Assembly (NCBI GenBank): GCA_028279155.1
Contig: JANQST010000059.1
Coordinates: 1 to 7,043, forward strand
Source: Cyclobacteriaceae bacterium
GTDB lineage: Bacteria > Bacteroidota > Bacteroidia > Cytophagales > Cyclobacteriaceae
Direction: 5' to 3'
Length of the DNA: 7,043 nt
Made by a program: the position numbers and the translations under genes. Positions 1 to 5,222 of this stretch are shown piece after piece (within the stretch, counting starts at the first letter, position 1; each line of letters starts with the position of its first letter). The notes beneath the pieces are model-generated. The model was not told where the DNA came from. It made no database searches and was given only the letters and a program-made list of their open reading frames with translations.

Positions 1-239
1 TGACCATCTTTGAATTCCTTGTATTTTTCAGGAACTTGGTCCGGTGGAAATGAAAGCGTAGAGTTATGGAAAACCAAATCCATTTTACCGCCTTCATTCA
101 ATTCCACATCACCACCGGCGAACCAAAGTGCGCGTTTCTCCCCATCGGTGATGTACTCCCACACCCTTTCTATTGGGCCTGGCAACATACGATCAATTTG
201 TAATGTGTCTGGTTTAATAAGCTGTGCGTAATTATTCAT
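1..239 (-). CDS. SRPBCC (AHSA1-like) protein, N-terminal part, cut by the left window edge
   Basis: The minus strand is open from an ATG at 239-237 to the window edge, giving 79 whole codons and no stop. The protein starts MNNYAQLIKPDTLQIDRMLP, then PGPIERVWEYITD (about residues 20-32), then an EKRALWFAGG segment and a GGKMDLVFHN strand. This is the familiar N-terminal half of the START-like SRPBCC fold of the AHSA1 (COG3832) family: strand, PGP-I-E-x-V-W helix, conserved W/F before the second strand. Most of the hydrophobic cavity and the C-terminal helix lie outside the window. Proteins of this family bind hydrophobic ligands; the substrate here is unknown. It is the third gene of the repressor operon, 41 bp after the stop of the preceding SRPBCC gene. 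The start is the only ATG before the conserved segment, and no strong Shine-Dalgarno is seen, as is usual in Bacteroidota. Confidence 0.85.
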   Translation of the reverse strand, partial: MNNYAQLIKPDTLQIDRMLPGPIERVWEYITDGEKRALWFAGGDVELNEGGKMDLVFHNSTLSFPPDQVPEKYKEFKDG

Positions 240-280
240 GTGTGATGGATTAGTTGTTAAACAAGTATTTGTGTAATTCT

Positions 281-736
281 TTAGCCTCGTTCATCAAATG
301 GTATGATGATTCCTTTTTCAGCATAATTCTTTAGTCCATTGAGCAGCATGGCCCAGCAAAACGAAGATCTTCTGAAGTGAGCGTTGCATTCAGGCCATCC
401 TGTATGCCAAAACCTAAGCTGTACTGCTTCACCCTCTTGCTCAAGGTCAAAGCCAAAAGATGTGGGATCCCAGTCAGGGGTGGACCGTGTCATGGCAATA
501 TGAAAGGAGTGGTTCTCTTCCACTTTTGTTACCTTCCCATACCAGTCATACTCTTCTGTAAAAAAGAAATTGTATTCTGATCCAGTTTCCGGGCTACCTG
601 AACATCTCAATGGCCACCAGTTCTCCAGGTGTTCCGGGTTCGTGATGGTTGCAAAAACCCTCGAGATAGGTGCCGAAATAGTAAGGTCATGCTTAATAGT
701 ATGACCTTCTTCTATTGTTGTTTTTTCTGCTGTCAT
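281..736 (-). CDS. SRPBCC / AHSA1-like domain protein
   Basis: This is a 151-residue single-domain protein of normal length for the START-like SRPBCC superfamily. Residues 15-30 (KHDLTISAPISRVFAT) form the first strand and helix, with the typical AP-x-x-x-VF pattern. ITNPEHLENWW (31-41) follows with the tryptophans usual at this point. Strands around 53-60, 64-83 and 93-111 should form the curved sheet. The HTGWP turn (111-115) and a final amphipathic helix (about 120-140) close the cavity. There is no signal peptide, so it should be cytoplasmic. The start ATG (736-734) lies only 4 bp after the stop of the upstream ArsR-type gene, so the two are almost certainly co-transcribed and probably translationally coupled. 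ArsR-SRPBCC pairs are common in bacteria, but the ligand is usually unknown. No catalytic function can be read from the sequence. Confidence 0.88.
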   Translation of the reverse strand: MTAEKTTIEEGHTIKHDLTISAPISRVFATITNPEHLENWWPLRCSGSPETGSEYNFFFTEEYDWYGKVTKVEENHSFHIAMTRSTPDWDPTSFGFDLEQEGEAVQLRFWHTGWPECNAHFRRSSFCWAMLLNGLKNYAEKGIIIPFDERG

Positions 737-740
737 AGTA

Positions 741-1070
741 TTATTTGTTTTGTTTTTTCTTCAAATCCTCATTTCGTAACAGTTCCTCCAATTTGTCAAG
801 GCTCTTGTTCCAGAAGCGTGCATACTGATTGATCCAATCAGATACCTCGAGCAGCGATTCAAGCTTGGCATAGCAGAAGCGCTCCCTACCCTTCTGTTTT
901 ACAACCAGCAGTCCACATTCCTGCAGAATCTTCATGTGTTTGGATACGGCAGTCCTGCTAACAGGAAAGTTGCTCGTGATCTCATTCACATTCAGAGGCT
1001 GACTTGAGAGGATCCCTAATATTTCTCGCCTCGTGGGATCTGCTATTGCCTGAAACACATCTCGTCGCAT
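741..1070 (-). CDS. ArsR-family winged-helix repressor (SRPBCC-linked type)
   Basis: Starting at the ATG at 1070-1068 the protein has 109 residues. It begins MRRDVFQAIADPTRREILGI, the classic ArsR N-terminal helix pair. The helix-turn-helix follows, with NVNEITSNFPVSRTAVSKHM at about 27-46 (recognition helix from S38), and then the wing VVKQKGRERFCYA (56-68). The C-terminal helix WINQYARFWNKSLDKLEELL (79-98) is the type seen in ArsR regulators next to AHSA1/SRPBCC genes. The metal-sensing ELCVCDL box is absent and only C52 and C66 are present, so an arsenic or zinc sensor is unlikely. A longer frame from a TTG at 1103 would place the start upstream of the promoter -7 element, so the ATG is preferred. 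Two inverted repeats flank its promoter, implying autorepression. The inducer is unknown. Confidence 0.9.
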   Translation of the reverse strand: MRRDVFQAIADPTRREILGILSSQPLNVNEITSNFPVSRTAVSKHMKILQECGLLVVKQKGRERFCYAKLESLLEVSDWINQYARFWNKSLDKLEELLRNEDLKKKQNK

Positions 1071-1074
1071 AATA

Positions 1075-1092
1075 TGAAACCTTTTGGTTTCA
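1075..1092. promoter_or_regulatory. Predicted repressor operator 1 (perfect inverted repeat)
   Basis: TGAAACC-TTTT-GGTTTCA is a perfect inverted repeat with 7-bp arms and a 4-bp centre. It touches the last two bases of the -7 element and covers the likely transcription start of the arsR operon. Size and position fit binding of an ArsR-type homodimer that blocks RNA polymerase. Assignment to this repressor is inferred from position and repetition, not shown. Confidence 0.72.
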
Positions 1093-1120
1093 AATATAAA
1101 CAAACTATTTAATAATGCAA
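1091..1120 (-). promoter_or_regulatory. Bacteroidota-type promoter of the arsR-SRPBCC operon
   Basis: On the minus strand, TTG at 1120-1118 (context GTTG) is followed by exactly 19 bases and then TATATTTG at 1098-1091. This is a full match to the TAnnTTTG -7 consensus of the Bacteroidota primary sigma factor, with the usual -33 TTG spacing. Transcription should start near 1085, leaving a leader of about 15 nt before the ATG at 1070. Both elements are touched by the inverted repeats at 1075-1092 and 1116-1133. Confidence 0.75.
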
Positions 1121-1133
1121 CCTTTTGGTTTCA
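1116..1133. promoter_or_regulatory. Predicted repressor operator 2 (near-perfect inverted repeat)
   Basis: TGCAACC-TTTT-GGTTTCA matches operator 1 at 17 of 18 positions. Its centre is 41 bp from that of operator 1, about four helical turns, so two dimers could bind the same DNA face. It overlaps the -33 element of the arsR promoter and ends 37 bp before the mnmE start codon, so an effect on mnmE is possible but unsupported. The single deviation from symmetry (C at 1118) supplies the G of the -33 TTG. Confidence 0.7.
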
Positions 1134-1158
1134 TTTATCCAAGACACCTTCCTTGATG

Positions 1159-1166
1159 TAGATTTG
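1159..1166 (+). promoter_or_regulatory. Candidate -7 element of mnmE
   Basis: TAGATTTG matches the Bacteroidota -7 consensus TAnnTTTG and ends 4 bp before the GTG start of mnmE. Only a weak TTTA at 1134-1137, with a 21-base spacer, could serve as -33. If it is real, transcription would begin at or next to the start codon and the mRNA would be nearly leaderless. It may equally be chance, because the motif is short. Confidence 0.25.
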
Positions 1167-1170
1167 CAAC

Positions 1171-2529
1171 GTGAATACCAGCGATACGATAGCAGCATTG
1201 GCAACACCCTCAGGTGTAGGTGCCATAGGAGTCATAAGGATTTCAGGACCAGAGTCTATTCCGATTGTAAACGGACTTTTTAATGGCAAGAACCTTGAGG
1301 AGGTCCAAACGCATACGGTGCACCTTGGCACTATTCGTGATAACTCTACAGTAATCGATGAGGTTTTGGTCATGCTATTTAAGGGGCCTCACTCCTATAC
1401 CAAGGAAGACGTGATTGAAATATCAAGTCACGGTTCGCCTTACATCTTGCAGAAAGTATTGATGTTGTTGGTCAGCAAGGGAGCAAGACTTGCCAAACCA
1501 GGTGAGTTCACACAACGAGCATTCATTAATGGACGTTTTGACCTTGCTCAGGCGGAAGCCGTTGCGGATTTGATTGCAGCAGAAAATGCATCCATGCAGC
1601 AAACAGCTATGAAGCAGATGCGTGGTGGTTTTTCAGATGAGATTAAAAATCTACGAGAACAATTGGTACATTTTGCATCCATGATTGAGCTAGAGTTGGA
1701 TTTCGCAGAAGAAGATGTTGAGTTTGCAGACCGACAAGGCTTGATTGATTTGATTGTCAAGATTCAATCGTTGATCCAATCATTGATTTCCAGTTTTGAA
1801 TATGGCAATGCCATCAAGAATGGAATTCCGACTGTAATAGCTGGAAAACCGAATGCAGGTAAATCTACACTCTTGAATGCGCTTTTAAATGAGGAAAAAG
1901 CCATCGTTTCAGATATTCCAGGTACCACACGTGATTTCATTGAGGACCAGATTCATATTGATGGGATTGCGTTTCGTTTCATCGATACCGCCGGAATCCG
2001 TGAGACCGAAGACAAAGTAGAATCCATTGGCGTAGCCAGGACTTTGGAGAAGATGAAAGAGGCAAGCCTTGTGTTGTATTTGGTTGATTTGGAAAATGAC
2101 TCGATTGATTCGATCCGTGAACAAGTTGAAGAGCTCAGGACCTCTGATGTTCCTTTTCTGGTCATTGGAAACAAGTCCGATATAGCAAATAGTGAATTAG
2201 TTGAATGGTTGAATGGTTTGGAAGAATCGATCCTTATTTCAGCCAAAAAGAAGGAGAACCTGGAAGAATTAAGGAACAGGCTAAAAACATTCATCTCCAC
2301 TCCTGCTCAATCCGACGTGATTGTAACCAATGCGCGCCATCTACAAAGTCTGCAACAAACGGATGAAGCACTGAACCGGGTGGTTGAAGGCATCAATAAT
2401 CAAATCTCTAATGACCTGGTCGCTCAGGACATCCGCTTCGCTTTATTCCATCTTGGAGAAATCACAGGTGAGGTTACAACAGATGATTTGCTGGAGAATA
2501 TTTTCTCGAAGTTCTGTATTGGGAAGTGA
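1171..2529 (+). CDS. mnmE: tRNA uridine-5-carboxymethylaminomethyl modification GTPase MnmE
   Basis: MnmE (TrmE) is a K+-dependent GTPase that, with MnmG, installs the carboxymethylaminomethyl group on the wobble uridine (U34) of certain tRNAs in the cytoplasm. The 452-residue protein has normal family length. The N-terminal folate-binding domain (about 1-118) contains ATPSGVGAIGVIRISG (11-26) and GPHSYTKED (72-80). A helical domain follows. The G domain (about 220-370) shows G1 GKPNAGKS (225-232), G2 GTTRD (251-255), G3 DTAG (272-275), G4 NKSD (334-337) and G5 SAK (357-359). It ends in FCIGK, with the essential cysteine C449. The GTG at 1171 is the only plausible start: an in-frame TAG at 1159 lies just upstream and the N-terminus aligns with known MnmE proteins. 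It is divergent from the arsR operon and appears monocistronic. No frameshift or missing motif is seen. Confidence 0.98.
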   Translation: MNTSDTIAALATPSGVGAIGVIRISGPESIPIVNGLFNGKNLEEVQTHTVHLGTIRDNSTVIDEVLVMLFKGPHSYTKEDVIEISSHGSPYILQKVLMLLVSKGARLAKPGEFTQRAFINGRFDLAQAEAVADLIAAENASMQQTAMKQMRGGFSDEIKNLREQLVHFASMIELELDFAEEDVEFADRQGLIDLIVKIQSLIQSLISSFEYGNAIKNGIPTVIAGKPNAGKSTLLNALLNEEKAIVSDIPGTTRDFIEDQIHIDGIAFRFIDTAGIRETEDKVESIGVARTLEKMKEASLVLYLVDLENDSIDSIREQVEELRTSDVPFLVIGNKSDIANSELVEWLNGLEESILISAKKKENLEELRNRLKTFISTPAQSDVIVTNARHLQSLQQTDEALNRVVEGINNQISNDLVAQDIRFALFHLGEITGEVTTDDLLENIFSKFCIGK

Positions 2530-2536
2530 TATCAGT

Positions 2537-2554
2537 TCTTCTATCTCTTCTATC
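2537..2554. repeat. Tandem duplication of a 9-bp unit
   Basis: TCTTCTATC occurs twice in perfect tandem, starting 7 bp after the mnmE stop codon, in a pyrimidine-rich stretch. It is too short to assign a role and probably reflects replication slippage. Confidence 0.6.
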
Positions 2555-2586
2555 CTACTCAACCATTAAAATCTTTCAATAGGAAG

Positions 2587-2606
2587 GATCTCACAGAGAT
2601 CATTTT
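2587..2606 (+). terminator. Weak candidate terminator after mnmE
   Basis: GATCTC-ACA-GAGATC (2587-2601) can form a 6-bp stem with a 3-base loop and is followed at once by ATTTT. It lies 57 bp past the mnmE stop. The stem is short and only moderately G+C-rich, and the T-run is short, so this is a weak intrinsic terminator at best. Confidence 0.35.
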
Positions 2607-2683
2607 GGAAGGTGGATGACAAGCAGGAATGAATAGCCAACAAATTCTTTGTAACTTTTGGGTAGTGTACCACATTCCAGCTA

Positions 2684-3415
2684 ATGAACAAATTGAAGCT
2701 TCTAAAGAAGATAGACTTACCAAGGCTTATGGTCGAAGCAATTTTAATATTCGCTTCAGTTTACGCTGCCTTTATTCTGGAAGATCGAAGATCAAAAAAT
2801 TTTGAGAGGCAGATCTTTAATGATAAACTTCAAGCACATCTTAAGATCATTAGATATGATAGCATCAATTACGAACAACGACTAGGAATCAGCAATACGA
2901 CCGTAAATAATGGAATGAAGAGGAGCTTAAGGCAACAAGAATATGCACTTGAGCTTTTAAAGTTTGAATCACCAGATAGTCTTTTAAAAGTCTATCATTT
3001 GCAGAAAAATAATGATTTATTCTGGTGGGTTATTCAGTCTTCGCTGGCATCTCAACATGAGTTCGAGGAATTAGGAAAAGAATATAGTCATCTCATCATC
3101 AAGGACTCTACATTACATTGGATGAGGCAATACAACTATCATACTTTTGTTCTTAAAAAATTCGCCACAGATACAGATCAGTTGTTGTCTGATTTGGAAG
3201 ATTTTGGATATGAGAACTATTTTGTCCTTTCTGATAACGACAAAAGAAAGGATATACTGAATTATGTAAATCATCCCAATTACTACAACACCATCCTAAA
3301 ACATATTCAGTATATAAATATGTTACATGAACTAAAGGTGTCCTACGATGAGGACTTTCCTAAAATTAAAGCAGCCATTTTAGCTGAAATAGAAGCTCAA
3401 AGTGATTTGCTTTAA
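2684..3415 (+). CDS. Membrane-anchored protein with helical domain, function unknown (DUF6090-like layout)
   Basis: This 243-residue protein is not recognised with certainty. A short basic N-terminus (MNKLKLLKKIDLPR) precedes one hydrophobic segment at about 14-33 (L, I, F, A, V and Y-rich, ending FILEDRR). The remaining 200 or so residues are charged, mainly helical and without further membrane segments. Aromatic patches include FWWV (113-116) and NYYN (199-202). One N-terminal segment followed by a charged helical region resembles the Bacteroidota DUF6090-like family, which also has a membrane helix running into an acidic and basic stretch; this is a resemblance of layout, not a confirmed match. 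Whether the large domain faces the periplasm or the cytoplasm cannot be decided, because positive charges flank both sides of the helix. It stands alone, 154 bp after mnmE and 239 bp before the next gene. Confidence 0.75.
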   Translation: MNKLKLLKKIDLPRLMVEAILIFASVYAAFILEDRRSKNFERQIFNDKLQAHLKIIRYDSINYEQRLGISNTTVNNGMKRSLRQQEYALELLKFESPDSLLKVYHLQKNNDLFWWVIQSSLASQHEFEELGKEYSHLIIKDSTLHWMRQYNYHTFVLKKFATDTDQLLSDLEDFGYENYFVLSDNDKRKDILNYVNHPNYYNTILKHIQYINMLHELKVSYDEDFPKIKAAILAEIEAQSDLL

Positions 3416-3654
3416 GTTTCTGCAATGCATGGCAGAATGTACTCTACATGCTGTATTAGGAAGTGAGACTAGGACAAAGCCCTTCATATTTGACTTGAAA
3501 TCTACTTTTTTCTAAATAAGGCACAAAAAAGGAACAAAAACAAAGTTGCCTGCGCAGTTGGAGGAACATAACTAGCGATTATTTGAATCTTCCAGGTAAT
3601 TGGACCTAACATGGCAACCAAGATTGCGCAAAAAACATTGTATATTAACTAATT

Positions 3655-3861
3655 ATGGAGTGGATTCTCGAATATGACAGGTTTGTCATCGCTTTTATAT
3701 TTATACTTCTTGGCGCACTATCTCTAAAAGGATTTAAAAAGGATAAAGATGATCCTGAAATGGACCGTGTAGCAAAAGCATTAGGCTGTATGGGTCAGAT
3801 TTTCATTGCTATAGGCATCTTTGTCTTTGCCCTGGCGACTATAGAATTTCTAAGTACATAA
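3655..3861 (+). CDS. Small two-segment membrane protein, function unknown
   Basis: The product is a 68-residue protein with two predicted membrane helices. The first is at about 10-25 (FVIAFIFILLGALSL) and the second at about 46-66 (GQIFIAIGIFVFALATIEFL). They are joined by a short highly charged loop, GFKKDKDDPEMDRVAKALGC (26-45). Positive charges in the loop suggest that it faces the cytoplasm, with both ends outside. A single cysteine (C45) sits at the start of helix 2. Start ATG 3655 is the first in the frame and follows an A+T-rich stretch. The next gene, also a membrane protein, starts 53 bp downstream on the same strand, so the pair may be an operon. No function can be assigned. Confidence 0.65.
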   Translation: MEWILEYDRFVIAFIFILLGALSLKGFKKDKDDPEMDRVAKALGCMGQIFIAIGIFVFALATIEFLST

Positions 3862-3914
3862 CTTACTAACCTTCAATTTTTGAAACCTCACTTCATTCTA
3901 TCTTAAATACTCAA

Positions 3915-4364
3915 ATGGATAAACTACTAACTCTTCTTGATCGAATATTCATAGCTATGCTGCTCGCATGGCTAGTACTTAAACTATTGGGATCACCTAT
4001 CATAATGTTATTGGTAATTGGACTGTTGGGTGTTGCTGCAGTTTTTTTTCTGCAAGCATATCGCCCTCTTGATTTCGATTCTAAAAGTGAGAATATGGGT
4101 TTTGAATTTTTACTTGGAGCTTCGATAATTCCTAAAGTTCTAGGAATAAGTTCTTCTGTGGCAACAACAGGAATTTTATTCTATATGTTAGACATGGAAG
4201 GATATTTAGTGATGCTCTCTGTAGGATCACTTTCAATTGCAATTGCCTTAGTGATTTTGATAATAATTGGTCTAAGAGGAATGAAATTGAATCCAATCAT
4301 TTCCAGACTAATCAAATCTTTAATTGTCCTGGCTTTTGCTACTCAAATACAGTTAAGCATTTGA
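3915..4364 (+). CDS. Multi-pass membrane protein, function unknown
   Basis: The product is a 149-residue, strongly hydrophobic protein. Likely membrane segments are at about 8-25, 28-47, 75-92, 95-120 and 129-147, making four or five. The only extended polar stretch is the loop AYRPLDFDSKSENMGFEF (48-65). The region LLGASIIPKVLGISSS (66-81) is moderately hydrophobic and could be re-entrant. Small basic turns (RGMKLN, RLIK) mark the cytoplasmic ends of the last two helices. No transporter, enzyme or toxin motif is visible. It follows the 68-residue membrane protein by 53 bp on the same strand, so co-expression is likely. It is a single-frame gene with ordinary coding appearance, but I do not recognise the family. 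Confidence 0.72.
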   Translation: MDKLLTLLDRIFIAMLLAWLVLKLLGSPIIMLLVIGLLGVAAVFFLQAYRPLDFDSKSENMGFEFLLGASIIPKVLGISSSVATTGILFYMLDMEGYLVMLSVGSLSIAIALVILIIIGLRGMKLNPIISRLIKSLIVLAFATQIQLSI

Positions 4365-4549
4365 TATCTTATACACTCTGTGACCAGGAACTTTTAAGTA
4401 ACATTTATCTGAACCCCAAAATCCGGGTTGAGTTCTTCATGTAATTTCATATCCAGATTATTGAAAACAGGAGATTGGTATGTGCTAAGGGTAGCTTTTT
4501 TGTCTTGAACTTTAATAACTCAAAAACCATAAGTTAAGTAAAGAAGACA

Positions 4550-5083
4550 ATGAACAAACAAATCACAAAAATTGGAGTGTGGGCCTTATGCATATTATTT
4601 GTTTTTGACAGCTATGGACAAAACCTGAATTTCGCTGAGAATCAAATTAACGTATGGGAACTCACTAAGACCCGAACCATCGCCGTGGCAAAGGCTATGC
4701 CAGCTGACAAGTATAACTACAAACCGACCGAACAGGTCATGAGTTTTGGTCAACAGATCGCACATATTAGTAACAGTATGCTGTCAATGAATGCACGGTT
4801 CATTGCTGGTACCAGTTATTCGGGTCGTGAAAAGAACGCCTCCACACTATCCAAAGAACAGCTCATCGCAGACCTGGAAGCTTCTTTCGATAAGGTGATT
4901 GCTTCGCTAAAGTCCATGAACGACCAAAGTCTACAAGCTCAAGGCAAACGGCACGGTGCCTTCCCACTGACCAAATGGCAGTCATTCCTTTTTATGCGAG
5001 ACCACATTACTAACCATCGTGCCAAGGCGGTACTGTATCTTCGAATGAACAACATTACACCACCGTCATATGGTTTTAATTAA
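4550..5083 (+). CDS. Exported DinB-fold protein (putative metal-dependent enzyme)
   Basis: This 177-residue protein starts with a signal peptide: MNKQITK, then GVWALCILFVF, with likely cleavage near SYG|Q (about residue 23). The mature part is a DinB/YfiT-like four-helix bundle (DinB_2 type). All three metal-ligand histidines typical of the fold are present: H72 in the first helix and H152 and H156 in DHITNHR. The C-terminal segment YLRMNNITPPSYG matches the usual DinB ending (YLR-x-x-x-I-x-P-P). Relatives include thiol-dependent transferases that use bacillithiol, mycothiol or glutathione, but the family is functionally mixed and no substrate can be named. Its export to the periplasm or beyond is notable because characterised relatives are cytoplasmic. 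It stands alone and converges with an exported SRPBCC gene 139 bp away. The name DinB refers to the fold and does not imply DNA-damage induction. Confidence 0.88.
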   Translation: MNKQITKIGVWALCILFVFDSYGQNLNFAENQINVWELTKTRTIAVAKAMPADKYNYKPTEQVMSFGQQIAHISNSMLSMNARFIAGTSYSGREKNASTLSKEQLIADLEASFDKVIASLKSMNDQSLQAQGKRHGAFPLTKWQSFLFMRDHITNHRAKAVLYLRMNNITPPSYGFN

Positions 5084-5099
5084 GTGAAGATTCATCACG

Positions 5100-5148
5100 C
5101 TCAGAGTCACTCAATTGGAAATGGTCACAGGATTGAGAAGACTCCGAG
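5100..5148. other. Inverted repeat S1 in the convergent intergenic region
   Basis: GAGTC-A-CTCAAT (5104-5115) pairs with ATTGAG-AA-GACTC (5132-5144). This gives 5 plus 6 base pairs separated by an A/AA internal loop, with a 16-base apical loop. An outer CTC/GAG (5100-5102 with 5146-5148) can extend it across one A-C mismatch. Its 3' arm lies inside the loop of the second inverted repeat (5121-5164), so the two cannot form as simple hairpins at the same time. Confidence 0.45.
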
Positions 5149-5164
5149 ATTGTCCTGTGATCAT
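5121..5164. terminator. 12-bp inverted repeat between convergent genes, possible bidirectional terminator
   Basis: ATGGTCACAGGA (5121-5132) pairs with TCCTGTGATCAT (5153-5164) over 12 positions, 11 Watson-Crick and one G-U, around a 20-base loop. It lies 37 bp past the stop of the DinB-fold gene and 58 bp past the stop of the opposing SRPBCC gene, where a shared terminator is expected. No uridine tract directly follows the stem in either direction, so a classic intrinsic terminator is doubtful. Transcript-end protection or another RNA role is equally possible. Confidence 0.4.
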
Positions 5165-5222
5165 TCAAATTCAGTCTCTTCTTCCCCTTCGCAAGTTTTC
5201 TTGAATTCTTGTAACAACATAT

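Noticed and set aside
10..231. Plus-strand open frame of 73 codons at the left edge
   Set aside because: It lies antisense to the clear SRPBCC coding region 1-239; its translation is low-complexity and resembles no protein.
1071..1103. N-terminal extension of the ArsR-type repressor from a TTG at 1103
   Set aside because: It would start upstream of the promoter -7 box and translate across operator 1; the ATG at 1070 begins right at the conserved ArsR N-terminus.
3418..3437. TTCTGC/GCAGAA inverted repeat just after the 243-residue protein gene, considered as a terminator
   Set aside because: The stem is only 6 bp with an 8-base loop and no T-run follows; too weak to annotate.
3550..3557. CTGCGCAG palindrome upstream of the small membrane protein gene
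   Set aside because: A single 8-bp palindrome with no second copy or promoter context; expected by chance at this length.
4412..4429. AACCC/GGGTT hairpin after the multi-pass membrane protein gene
   Set aside because: A 5-bp stem with an 8-base loop and no T-tract; not enough for a terminator call.
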